From contig JAYVSS010000223.1 of the NCBI GenBank assembly GCA_043775075.1, positions 1 through 36,886 of the forward strand: a stretch of 36,886 nucleotides of DNA, given 5' to 3'. The translations under genes were made by a program, and so were the position numbers. The notes below the pieces were generated by a model. The model saw nothing but the letters and a program-made list of their open reading frames with translations. It ran no database searches and was not told the origin of the DNA. The DNA comes from JANLQX01 sp043775075 (lineage in GTDB: Bacteria; Actinomycetota; Acidimicrobiia; Acidimicrobiales; JANYDT01). Within the stretch, counting starts at the first letter, position 1. Each line of letters starts with the position of its first letter. This document shows positions 7,434 to 15,332 of this stretch, one piece after another.

Positions 7434-9584
7434 CTACGCAGGGATGCGGCGTGAACGCAGGAGCCCGAGAATTTCAGCGGCGGCCGAGGGGATATTCGTG
7501 CCGGGCCCGTATATGCCGCTGACGCCGGCGGCGCGCAGGAAGTCGTAGTCCTTGGCGGGGATCACCCCGCCGCAGACCACGAGCACGTCGCCCGCGCCCG
7601 CCGCCCGTAGCTCGGCGATGAGTTCCGGCACGAGGGTCTTGTGGCCGGCCGCCTGTGACGACACGCCGACCACATGGGCGTCGTTCTCCACGGCATCGCG
7701 GGCGACCTCAGCCGGAGTCTGAAAGAGCGGAGCGACGTCGACGTCGAACCCGATATCGGCAAACGCCGTGGCGATGACCTTGGCACCTCGGTCGTGGCCG
7801 TCCTGGCCCATCTTGGCCACAAGCATGCGCGGCCTGCGCCCCTCTTCGACGGCGAACGCCGCCACGTCGGCCACGATCTTCTGGAACCCGCCATCGTCGG
7901 CATAGGCCGCCCCGTACACGCCGGAAATAGAACGAATCTCGGCCTTGTGACGCCCGAAGACGACCTCCAACGCATCACTGATTTCGCCCACCGTGGCCCG
8001 CACGCGCGTGGCATTCACCGCGAGGTCGAGCAGGTTGGCCCCACTCGAAGCGCCCTCAGTAAGCGCGCGTAGTGCATCGGCTACGGCGGCGGCGTCACGG
8101 GTGGCCTTGATCTGGGTCAGGCGGGCAATCTGCGACGCTCGCACGGCGGTGTTGTCGATATCGAGGGTTTCGACGGCATCCTCCACATCGAGGCGGTATT
8201 TGTTCACTCCGACGATGACCTCCTCACCGCGATCGACGCGCGCCTGGCGTCGAGCTGCGGCCTCTTCGATACGGAGCTTCGGCATGCCGGACTCGACTGC
8301 CTTCGTCATGCCGCCGAGCGCCTCGACTTCCTCGATCAGCTTCCATGCCTCGGTGGCGAGCGAGTGGGTGAGGGCCTCCACATAATAAGAACCGCCGAGC
8401 GGATCGACGACGTTGGTGACACCGGATTCCTCGGCGATGATCAGCTGGGTGTTACGAGCTATGCGCGCAGAGAATTCGGTGGGGAGGGCGATCGCTTCGT
8501 CGAAAGAATTCGTATGCAGACTTTGCGTTCCGCCAAGCACCGCGGCCATCGCTTCAATCGTGGTGCGGACCACGTTGTTCATCGGGTCCTGCTCAGTCAG
8601 CGACACGCCGCTGGTCTGACAATGCGTGCGCAGCATCATCGACGACGCCTTCGTTGGCGCGAACTGCTTCACAATGCGCGACCAGAGCAGGCGGGCCGCA
8701 CGCAGCTTGGCTGCTTCCATGAAGAAGTTCATTCCGATACAGAAAAAGAACGAGAGACGCCCGGCGAACTCGTCAATCGCCAGGCCGGTGTCCTTCGCCG
8801 CGCGGATGTACTCAAGGCCGTCGGCCAGCGTGAACGCCAGCTCCTGCACACACGTGGCTCCGGCCTCCTGCATGTGATATCCGGAGATCGAGATCGAGTT
8901 GAACTGCGGCATGTTCTTGGCCGTGTACCCAATGATGTCGGCGACGATGCGCATCGACGGCCCGGGAGGGTAAATGTAGGTGTTGCGAACCATGAACTCT
9001 TTGAGTACGTCGTTCTGAATGGTCCCGGCCAGCATGTCCCGCGGCACGCCCTGCTCCTCGGCCGCCACGATGTACCCGGCGAGCACGGGGAGCACCGCAC
9101 CGTTCATCGTCATGGACACGCTCATCTTGTCCAACGGAATGCCATCGAAGAGAATCTTCATGTCCTCGACGGAATCGATGGCCACGCCGGCCGTGCCCAC
9201 GTCACCGGTGACCCGGGGATGGTCGGAGTCGTATCCGCGATGGGTGGCGAGGTCGAAGGCCACGCTTACTCCCTGCTGACCGGCAGCCAGGTTCTTACGA
9301 TAGAACGCGTTCGACGCCTCGGCCGTGGAAAAGCCTGCGTACTGACGAATCGTCCAAGGTCGAACGGTGTACATCGTCGCCCGCACGCCCCGCGTATAGG
9401 GCGCAAAGCCGGGCAGCGTATCCAGCGTTTCAAGGCCCTCGAGATCGGCGGCGGTGTACAGCGCCCTGACATCGATGCCTTCAGGCGTGTGCCAGGTCAA
9501 TGCTTCCGGGGAGTCGACCTTGGCCTCTTTCGTGGCAAGGGCATTCCAGGCGTCGAGGGTGGGGGGCTCAAAGTCGTGCAGCAC
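7434..9584 (-). CDS. scpA: Methylmalonyl-CoA mutase, single-chain catalytic subunit (or close acyl-CoA mutase)
   Basis: A 716-aa protein, the length of E. coli Sbm/ScpA and of MutA-type large subunits. The TIM-barrel substrate domain carries MSVSMTMNGAVLPVLA, AGTIQNDVLKEFMVRNTY and GGTQSLHTNSFDEA. The C-terminal B12 domain carries the lower-ligand motif DGHDRG (His597). It interconverts methylmalonyl-CoA and succinyl-CoA using adenosylcobalamin, in propionate, odd-chain or branched-chain catabolism. The start is GTG at 9584. A TAGATT hexamer 6 bases upstream would place the transcription start at about the start codon. MeaB is encoded nearby on the same strand, but no small MutA-like partner chain is present. 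Confidence 0.95.
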   Translation of the reverse strand: MLHDFEPPTLDAWNALATKEAKVDSPEALTWHTPEGIDVRALYTAADLEGLETLDTLPGFAPYTRGVRATMYTVRPWTIRQYAGFSTAEASNAFYRKNLAAGQQGVSVAFDLATHRGYDSDHPRVTGDVGTAGVAIDSVEDMKILFDGIPLDKMSVSMTMNGAVLPVLAGYIVAAEEQGVPRDMLAGTIQNDVLKEFMVRNTYIYPPGPSMRIVADIIGYTAKNMPQFNSISISGYHMQEAGATCVQELAFTLADGLEYIRAAKDTGLAIDEFAGRLSFFFCIGMNFFMEAAKLRAARLLWSRIVKQFAPTKASSMMLRTHCQTSGVSLTEQDPMNNVVRTTIEAMAAVLGGTQSLHTNSFDEAIALPTEFSARIARNTQLIIAEESGVTNVVDPLGGSYYVEALTHSLATEAWKLIEEVEALGGMTKAVESGMPKLRIEEAAARRQARVDRGEEVIVGVNKYRLDVEDAVETLDIDNTAVRASQIARLTQIKATRDAAAVADALRALTEGASSGANLLDLAVNATRVRATVGEISDALEVVFGRHKAEIRSISGVYGAAYADDGGFQKIVADVAAFAVEEGRRPRMLVAKMGQDGHDRGAKVIATAFADIGFDVDVAPLFQTPAEVARDAVENDAHVVGVSSQAAGHKTLVPELIAELRAAGAGDVLVVCGGVIPAKDYDFLRAAGVSGIYGPGTNIPSAAAEILGLLRSRRIPA

Positions 9585-9590
9585 ACATCC

Positions 9591-9596
9591 AATCTA
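9591..9596 (-). promoter_or_regulatory. Candidate -10 element for the mutase gene
   Basis: The minus strand reads TAGATT, ending 6 bases before the GTG start, so transcription would begin at or within a base of the start codon (leaderless). No good -35 is visible at the usual distance, so this is only suggestive. Confidence 0.3.
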
Positions 9597-9662
9597 TGGG
9601 AGGGCGGCCGTTCAGACCCACACAAGTGCCCGACGACCGCGCCAGGGTAGGTACGTTGGTGC

Positions 9663-10583
9663 ATGCGCTCGTGGGCTGACCTTGATGCATTTGATGCCTT
9701 CATCGGTGCGGGCGGCATCGTTGAGCCGGGTGATGCAATGCCCGACGAATATCGGATCGAAGTGTTCCGGTTCATCGAAATGCACGCAAACTCGGAACTC
9801 TTCGGCGGACTGTGTGAGCGGCATTGGGTCTCACGGGCGCCGGGCCTGCACCGAAAACTGGCGTTCCTGGCCAAGACCCAAGACGAGATTGGCCATGCCC
9901 ACCTGCTGTACATGGTGGCGGCTGATCTTGGGGTCAAGGATCGCCCGCAGATGCTCGACGATCTCGTGGCCGGACGGACCCGGTTTCATAACGTCTTTCA
10001 CTACAAGGCCGAAACGTGGGCGGATCAAATCGTCATCGCGTTCCTCGTTGATGCTGCGGCGCTCACGACGCAACAGGCGGTGCTCAAGGAATGCTCGTAC
10101 GGCCCGTATCGACGCATCCTTCGGCGCATCGTGAGTGAGGAAGGATTCCATATGCGCCACGGCGAGGAGATGCTCCTCACGCTGGCCGAAGGAACCGATA
10201 TTCAGCGCGCATTGTTTCAGGACGCCCTCAATCGTTGGTGGGAATCGGTCGTTCATTTCTTTGGTCCTCCGAGTAAGCCCGACGACCGGTTGTTGCGGTG
10301 GAAGGTCAAGTCCGCGACCAACGAAGAATTACGTGATCGCTTCATCCAAAAGTTCATTCCCCTGTTGCATGACTACGGATTCACGATCCCCGACCCCGAT
10401 GCCTACCGAGATCACGCCGGACGCTGGGTCCTCGGGCCGATTGACTGGAGCGCACTCGGAGCGACGCAACGCAACGTCGGCCCGGATTCGGCCGCCCGCG
10501 TGGCCCAATCCAAGGCGGCGTGGGACGACACGGCGTGGGTCCGGGCGGCGCTTGGCGTCGATCAACCGGGGGTCGCGGCGTGA
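9663..10583 (+). CDS. paaA: 1,2-phenylacetyl-CoA epoxidase catalytic subunit PaaA
   Basis: A 306-aa ferritin-like diiron protein collinear with E. coli PaaA (about 309 aa). The metal ligands are visible: Glu45 in HANSELFG, Glu75 and His78 in TQDEIGHAH, Asp130 in FLVDAAAL, and Glu159/160 with His163 in SEEGFH. RHWVSRAP and TWADQIVI are family blocks. PaaA carries the site that epoxidises the ring of phenylacetyl-CoA in the aerobic hybrid pathway. It is the first gene of a tight operon; its TGA overlaps the GTG of paaD (GTGA). The upstream neighbour is the divergent mutase gene, 78 bases away. Confidence 0.93.
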   Translation: MRSWADLDAFDAFIGAGGIVEPGDAMPDEYRIEVFRFIEMHANSELFGGLCERHWVSRAPGLHRKLAFLAKTQDEIGHAHLLYMVAADLGVKDRPQMLDDLVAGRTRFHNVFHYKAETWADQIVIAFLVDAAALTTQQAVLKECSYGPYRRILRRIVSEEGFHMRHGEEMLLTLAEGTDIQRALFQDALNRWWESVVHFFGPPSKPDDRLLRWKVKSATNEELRDRFIQKFIPLLHDYGFTIPDPDAYRDHAGRWVLGPIDWSALGATQRNVGPDSAARVAQSKAAWDDTAWVRAALGVDQPGVAA

Positions 10584-11092
10584 TTGCGTCGGGGTGTGGG
10601 GTGGCTGCGTCGCCCGGAGAACGACGCAACCACCCCACACCCGAGGTCAGTGCCGCCGTTCTGAATGTCAGCGATCCGGAGCTGGGGGGCCTCGGTATTG
10701 GTGACCTGGGCCTTGTGCATTCGATCGATATGGACGAGGCTGCGGGCGTCCACGTCGTCCTGCTCCCGACGTTCCTCGGTTGTCCGGCCCTGGCATTGAT
10801 GGCGCATGACATTCAAGCGGCAGCTGTGGCGGCGGGGGCGACGTCGTGTTTGGTCACGTGGGCAACGCAACCGGCGTGGTCATCTGCGCGCATATCACCC
10901 CTCGGTGTCGCGCACCTGGCGACGCTCGGTATCGCGGTTGCTACCAAAGGCGATCCGAGCCCGCCCTGCCCGACCTGTGGGGCCGGCATGCTCCGCCAGA
11001 TCAACCCGGTGGGGGCCACAGCGTGTCGGGCCGTGGCATGGTGCGGAGGTTGTCGTTCCGTCATCGATGTTCTCGGCTTGGAGCGGAGATAG
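10580..11092 (+). CDS. paaD: PaaD-like (MIP18/DUF59 family) protein with C-terminal zinc ribbon
   Basis: A 170-aa protein: a DUF59/MIP18 domain (VSDPELGGLGIGDLGLV, then TFLGCPAL) followed by a four-cysteine ribbon CPTCGAGM...CGGC with GATACRAV. This is the domain order of PaaD/PaaJ, which is needed for maturation of the epoxidase system and probably for Fe-S assembly. The GTG at 10580 overlaps the paaA stop. Residues about 3-22 (ASGCGVAASPGERRNHPT) are encoded by a near-perfect hairpin and replace the usual N-terminus. This segment looks like an inserted repeat rather than protein-driven sequence. It is placed second, not fourth, in the operon. Confidence 0.85.
   Translation: MIASGCGVAASPGERRNHPTPEVSAAVLNVSDPELGGLGIGDLGLVHSIDMDEAAGVHVVLLPTFLGCPALALMAHDIQAAAVAAGATSCLVTWATQPAWSSARISPLGVAHLATLGIAVATKGDPSPPCPTCGAGMLRQINPVGATACRAVAWCGGCRSVIDVLGLERR
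10592..10642. repeat. 21-bp inverted repeat with 9-base loop inside the start of paaD
   Basis: The left arm is 10592-10612 and the right arm 10622-10642, with one mismatch in 21 pairs around the loop CCCGGAGAA. The core GGGTGG(C/T)TG resembles the repeats at 6593-6647 and 7330-7431. It begins 10 bases after the paaD GTG and sits at the paaA/paaD junction. It could therefore limit ribosome or polymerase passage, stabilise the paaA 3' end, or simply be an inserted palindromic element read in frame. Confidence 0.8.
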
Positions 11093-11097
11093 TTGTT

Positions 11098-11379
11098 ATG
11101 CCTACGTACGAAGTCTTTCTGCGCGCAGACGGGCGCGATGCCTTCATCCATGCGGGCGCGTTGCAAGCGCCCGACGATGAGATGGCCACCCTGTATACCC
11201 GCGAGACGTATATCCGGCGGGGTGAGGGCAGTGAGGCGTGGGTGATTCGCCGCGAGCATGTGCTGACGGTGGACCCCGCTGAGCTTGTTGCGCCGGCGGC
11301 GCGGACCCACGGCCTCAATGATGGAAAGACGATTGCTGCGCGACGCAAGAGTCGGCGAACGGCGGGGGAGTCGACATGA
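11098..11379 (+). CDS. paaB: Phenylacetyl-CoA epoxidase structural subunit PaaB
   Basis: A 93-aa protein, the usual PaaB length. It opens YEVFLRADGRDAFIHAGALQAPDDEMA and contains LYTRETYIRRGE, the conserved blocks of the family. PaaB bridges PaaA-PaaC heterodimers in the multicomponent monooxygenase. The ATG at 11098 lies 5 bases after the paaD stop, and its TGA overlaps the ATG of paaC (ATGA), which indicates translational coupling. Confidence 0.92.
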   Translation: MPTYEVFLRADGRDAFIHAGALQAPDDEMATLYTRETYIRRGEGSEAWVIRREHVLTVDPAELVAPAARTHGLNDGKTIAARRKSRRTAGEST

Positions 11380-12104
11380 CGCGGCGAGATCACCATGCTC
11401 CCGACATGGAGATCGATCGCACGCTTGGGGCGGTCGTTTTGGCGCTGGCCGACGACGAGTTCGTGCTCGGGCACCGGCACAGCGAGTGGCTCGGACTGTC
11501 GCCGTTTCTCGAAGAGGATCTGGCGATGGCGTCAATTGCCCAGGACGAACTCGGGCACGCTCGTGCGCTCTATGGCGTGTTGTGGCCATCGTGGGCCGAC
11601 CGAGACGCCATACCGACGCTGCGAGCGCCCGATCAATGGCGCTGCTGTGCCTTCGTTGAGTTCGACGCCCGTCCGTGGGAACGCCACCTGATACGTCATG
11701 TGTTGTACGACGTGATCGAGCGCCATCGGTGGACCGCTCTCTGCAACACCGATGTGGCCGCCGTCGTGTCCCTAGCCGAGCGTGCCCTGAGCGAAGAGCA
11801 TTGGCACGAACGTCACGCCGTGGACCTGCTCACTCGCCTCGCGCCGCACGCCTCGCGGCGACTCCAACCTCACGTCGACGACCTCTGGCCACTCGTAGGC
11901 GCGCTTACGGACTCATTGACCGACCAGCAGAGGAATGCGGCCTTGGCCGAAGTCATCAGTGTGCTCACAGACGCAGGGCTGGCGGTGCCGAGTTCCGTAC
12001 TTCTGACCGGGTCAGCGGGGCGCCGTCAACGAAGTGACAAGTTTGGCGACGTGCACGCCTCACTCACCGAAGTGTCTGCCCTCGATCCGTCGGCCACGTG
12101 GTGA
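11376..12104 (+). CDS. paaC: Phenylacetyl-CoA epoxidase structural subunit PaaC
   Basis: A 242-aa ferritin-like protein paralogous to PaaA. VLGHRHSEWLGLSPFLEEDLAM and IAQDELGHARALY are hallmark PaaC blocks, and ALSEEHWHERHA follows at about residue 142. PaaC forms the PaaA partner and has lost a functional diiron site in characterised members, though several acidic and His positions remain here. It is the last gene of the paaADBC unit. The next gene, on the other strand, ends 29 bases downstream, so no paaE reductase follows. Confidence 0.9.
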   Translation: MTRRDHHAPDMEIDRTLGAVVLALADDEFVLGHRHSEWLGLSPFLEEDLAMASIAQDELGHARALYGVLWPSWADRDAIPTLRAPDQWRCCAFVEFDARPWERHLIRHVLYDVIERHRWTALCNTDVAAVVSLAERALSEEHWHERHAVDLLTRLAPHASRRLQPHVDDLWPLVGALTDSLTDQQRNAALAEVISVLTDAGLAVPSSVLLTGSAGRRQRSDKFGDVHASLTEVSALDPSATW

Positions 12105-12132
12105 GCGCCCGCCCCAAGATCGTTGGTTCGGT

Positions 12133-13509
12133 CTACGGCGTTGTGGGAAGGGCGACAACGAACCGGGCGCCGCCAATCGGAGCATCGCCGACGGTCACCA
12201 CGCCGTGGTGACGGCGCACCACGTCGGCCACGATCGCTAGTCCCAGCCCCGCCCCTCGGTTAGACGATCGAGCTCGTGATTCGTCCAGCTGGGTGAACCG
12301 ATCGAAGATGCGTTCGCGCTGCGCTGTCGGTACGCCCGGTCCGTCATCATCGACAACCAATTGCACGGTTCGGTCGTCGGTCATTTGCAATGAAAGTTGC
12401 ACCCGGGACGCGGCGAAACTCAGCGCGTTTGTCGTGAGGTTGACCACCACACGGCGAAGCTCATCGGAAGACCCCAGCACCCGCCCGGCCGATACTCGGC
12501 TCGTGTCGAGGGTGATTGTGCTCATCGTGCGCAAAAACCCCGCCTCCTCGCGAATGAGTTCGTCGAGGTCAACCGGTACGGGCGCGGCGGTGATCGCCGT
12601 ATCGGTTCTGGCCAAGAGCAACAGGTCGTCCACGAGTCGCTCCATGCGTGAAGCTTGGCGGAGCGACGTCTCGGCCACGGCTGGCCAATCAGTTTTTTCT
12701 GGCGATCGGAGCCCCACCTCAAGACGCGTGCGCACGGTGGCCAGAGGACTACGTAGCTCGTGCGAGGCATCGCTCACGAAGCGGGTTTGTCGGGCCGATG
12801 CCTCTTCCACTCGACTGAGTAAACCGTTCATGGTTCGCGCCAGTCGGCCAACTTCGTCCTGTGCTTTCGGTTCGGTGACCCGGGCGGAAAGCTCATTCGC
12901 CCCAATCCCCTCCACCTGACGACGCAACACATCAACCGGTCGCAGCGCACGATTGGCCGCGAACCACACGCCGAGGCCGGCAAGGAGCACAAGAAGCGGC
13001 GCAATGACTCGGAGCTGACGCACGAGCGACGTATCGGCCCGTTGGAGCGCGTTCAAGGGAGCCGCAACAAGGATCCAAGACGCCCCGGATGTCGTCTCCA
13101 CCCCGGTTTTCGTTATGCGAACATCGACACCGTCGATCACCGTTTTCATCCGCTTGACTTGGCCTTGGCGCATGACCTCGGATTCTGGCGGCACCATGAG
13201 ATTCATGTCGCTCACGTTGGCCGAAGCGCCGAGGACCTTTCCTGCCCCGGACACGATTTGGCAAAACAACGGCGAGTCGCGAGCCGTCGGTAACTTCACC
13301 GGAATAGGGCCGTCGGTGGCGACGATACGCAGGGTCTCGACCTGCCGGTCGATGTCCTGATCAAGCTCGCTGATCTGCGCGTTGCGCAGAGCGGAACGAA
13401 AAGCACTGACACCAATACCCAGCGAGATCGCCAGGATGAGAGACGTCACCAGTGCAATGCGAACGGCAACGGGAAGCTTTCTCACGGGACTCATATGCGC
13501 ACGCGACAT
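12133..13509 (-). CDS. Membrane sensor histidine kinase
   Basis: A 458-aa two-pass sensor kinase. TM1 spans about residues 17-37, with an extracytoplasmic sensor of about 125 residues. TM2 is at about 165-186, followed by a HAMP domain (NRALRPVDVLRRQVEGIG). HisKA carries His250 in SDASHELRSPL, and the ATPase has the N box (VVNLTTNALSFA), VDDDGPGVP, IFDRFTQLDE and GAGLGLAI. All catalytic boxes are intact. ATG at 13509 and at 13494 are both possible starts; the first lies 3 bases after the response-regulator stop. Its signal is unknown and it is the partner of the adjacent regulator. Confidence 0.93.
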   Translation of the reverse strand: MSRAHMSPVRKLPVAVRIALVTSLILAISLGIGVSAFRSALRNAQISELDQDIDRQVETLRIVATDGPIPVKLPTARDSPLFCQIVSGAGKVLGASANVSDMNLMVPPESEVMRQGQVKRMKTVIDGVDVRITKTGVETTSGASWILVAAPLNALQRADTSLVRQLRVIAPLLVLLAGLGVWFAANRALRPVDVLRRQVEGIGANELSARVTEPKAQDEVGRLARTMNGLLSRVEEASARQTRFVSDASHELRSPLATVRTRLEVGLRSPEKTDWPAVAETSLRQASRMERLVDDLLLLARTDTAITAAPVPVDLDELIREEAGFLRTMSTITLDTSRVSAGRVLGSSDELRRVVVNLTTNALSFAASRVQLSLQMTDDRTVQLVVDDDGPGVPTAQRERIFDRFTQLDESRARSSNRGAGLGLAIVADVVRRHHGVVTVGDAPIGGARFVVALPTTP

Positions 13510-13512
13510 CGC

Positions 13513-14199
13513 TTACTTGTCAACGTCGAAGCGGTACCCGACACCGCGCACGGTCTGAAGACTCGACCGTCCGAACGGGACATCGATTTTCTTGCGCAGG
13601 TATCCCACGTACACCTCAATCACATTCGGATCGCCCTCGAAATCGCGGCCCCACACATCCTCAAGCAGTTCTGTTTTGGCCACCGGATCAGGACTCGCTT
13701 TCACGATGGCGGCCAAGAGCGACAGCTCGCGAGCGGTGACCACGATCTCGTTCTCCCCTCGCCACACGCGGTGCTGGCGAAGATCGACGGTGGTGTCACC
13801 GCGTTGGATGCGACCACTCTCGCCCCCTCCAACGGTCACTGAACGACGTAGCAACGCCCGCACCCGGGCGAGCAGAATCATGAAGGTGAATGGCTTGCCG
13901 AGGTAGTCATCGGCCCCCGTTTCGAATGCTTCAGCCTCGTCGAACTCGCCCCGCTTGGCCGTCAACATCAATATCGGCGTGGTGTTCCCCGATTCACGAA
14001 GGTCGGAGCACACCCTGTACCCATTGCGCTTGGGGAGCATGATGTCGAGGACGATGAGGTCGAATCCTCCCGACGTTGCCATCGCCAACCCGAGGTCTCC
14101 GTCGTGAGCAAGTTCGACCTCAAATCCTTCGTTTCGAAGTCCCTCAGCTATTCCTTCAGCGAGATCCACTTCGTCGTCAACAATAAGTACACGTGCCAC
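13513..14199 (-). CDS. OmpR/PhoB-family response regulator
   Basis: A 228-aa protein with a receiver domain: acidic pocket VDDE (residues 7-10), phosphoacceptor Asp52 in IVLDIMLP, Thr80 and Lys102 (GKPF). The C-terminal winged helix contains TARELSLLAAI, LLEDVWGRDF, VYVGYLRKKI and TVRGVGYRF. It acts as a DNA-binding transcription factor controlled by the kinase encoded 3 bases downstream. An enoyl-CoA hydratase gene ends 45 bases upstream on the same strand, so the three may be co-transcribed. The target genes cannot be read from the sequence. Confidence 0.94.
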   Translation of the reverse strand: MARVLIVDDEVDLAEGIAEGLRNEGFEVELAHDGDLGLAMATSGGFDLIVLDIMLPKRNGYRVCSDLRESGNTTPILMLTAKRGEFDEAEAFETGADDYLGKPFTFMILLARVRALLRRSVTVGGGESGRIQRGDTTVDLRQHRVWRGENEIVVTARELSLLAAIVKASPDPVAKTELLEDVWGRDFEGDPNVIEVYVGYLRKKIDVPFGRSSLQTVRGVGYRFDVDK

Positions 14200-14244
14200 T
14201 TCCCTGACCTTAGTAAGCGATCGCCGCGTGGTCGGAGGTGGACC

Positions 14245-15105
14245 TCAGTGGGTGCTCAGCTCCCGGGTCAACTCAAGTTCTGCGGCCAGTGCCCCAAGCC
14301 GGTTTTCTCCCTGAACAGTTTGCCCGCCCTGCCGCAGGAATGCCTCCATCGCCTGGCGGGCGTCATCGTTTCCGAGCGTTCGGAAGAACCCACGAATCTC
14401 GTCGAGAAGGTCAGCCGGAAGGTCTTTCTCGGCCCGCAACACCGACAGTTTCGCTTCGGCCACTGCGTGGGGTGGGAACGCCGCCGCTCGGGCGGCCAGC
14501 CGGGCGGCCTCCGATCGAACTTCAGCGGCGGGTAGTGCCCGATTGATCCATCCCCATTGCTCGGCCGTGGTGGCGTCGATGTCATCGCATCCGAGGATTA
14601 CCTCAAGCGCCCGCGAACGGCCGATGAGACGGGGAAGGCGCTGTGTGCCGCCACCGCCCGGGAGGATGCCGAGCGCCACCTCGGGCTGATTGAAGATGGC
14701 CGTCTCGCGGGCGCCGTACCGAACGTCGAACGACATCGCCAGTTCACTTCCCCCGCCACCAACGCGCCCTTCGATGACGGCGATCGTGAGCTTGGGCATG
14801 GTGCGAAAGAGCTCGCATACGCGGGTGAACTGTCCAAGTTCGAACGCGGGCGCCACGTTCTTGGGGAACTGGAGGATGGTGGCTACATCGAAGTGAGCGA
14901 TCCAGAAACCGGGGGTCGCGCTCTGCACGAGAACGGCCCCAACGTCGATATTGTTGGCGCACCACTGCCCCACGGATTCGAACTCCCGTAGGAGCGCACC
15001 GTCGTAGAGATTGATCGGCGGCTTGTCGATGGTCACCGTGGCCACGCGCCCCTCGGTCGCAACGCGGAGGAAATGAAGGTCGGTAGGGACGGGGAGTCCA
15101 GGCAT
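14245..15105 (-). CDS. Enoyl-CoA hydratase/isomerase family protein
   Basis: A 286-aa crotonase-fold protein. The oxyanion-hole region is FWIAHFDV, then EGRVGGGGSELAMSFDVRYGA. Both acid-base glutamates of hydratases are present: Glu142 in NQPEVALGILPGGGGTQRLP and Glu168 in SRALEVILG. This supports true 2-enoyl-CoA hydration. I chose the ATG at 15105 (MPGLPVPTDL) because homology starts here. An in-frame ATG at 15153 and further codons to 15267 are also open. A role in fatty-acid or phenylacetate degradation is plausible given the paa genes nearby, but that is inference. Confidence 0.85.
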   Translation of the reverse strand: MPGLPVPTDLHFLRVATEGRVATVTIDKPPINLYDGALLREFESVGQWCANNIDVGAVLVQSATPGFWIAHFDVATILQFPKNVAPAFELGQFTRVCELFRTMPKLTIAVIEGRVGGGGSELAMSFDVRYGARETAIFNQPEVALGILPGGGGTQRLPRLIGRSRALEVILGCDDIDATTAEQWGWINRALPAAEVRSEAARLAARAAAFPPHAVAEAKLSVLRAEKDLPADLLDEIRGFFRTLGNDDARQAMEAFLRQGGQTVQGENRLGALAAELELTRELSTH

Positions 15106-15262
15106 GTCGAAACGGTAGGCGAGGGCGATCAATCGGTCCGCATCGTGGACCATTCCAATGGCCCATTTTCCGTATCGTGGACTGTTTCCGAAGGATGGAC
15201 CATCAGTACGATGAGTGCTCGTCCCGGGCGCCGGGAATCGCCACGGTGAGTTCGGAGCACAT

Positions 15263-15293
15263 CCCATGCAGTTGACATCCCCATGCAGTTGAC
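15263..15293 (+). promoter_or_regulatory. Tandem 14-bp direct repeat upstream of the MttB-like gene (candidate operator)
   Basis: CCCATGCAGTTGAC occurs twice, at 15263-15276 and 15280-15293, giving a 17-base period, 40 bases before the start codon. Each copy ends in TTGAC, which also looks like a -35 core. Two copies in phase on about 1.6 helical turns would suit a regulator dimer, but a local duplication is the simpler alternative. The 227-base divergent spacer also contains TGGACCAT twice (from 15147 and 15205). Confidence 0.45.
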
Positions 15294-15332
15294 CTTGCGG
15301 TCCCCACTACCGCCGATCACGAGTATCGCCCC

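Noticed and set aside
8364..9650. 428-aa open frame opposite the mutase gene
   Set aside because: It is antisense to highly conserved mutase sequence and shows His/Arg-rich shadow composition with no recognisable motif.
12105..12132. A truncated paaE after paaC
   Set aside because: Only 28 bases separate paaC from the convergent kinase stop, with no room for even a fragment.
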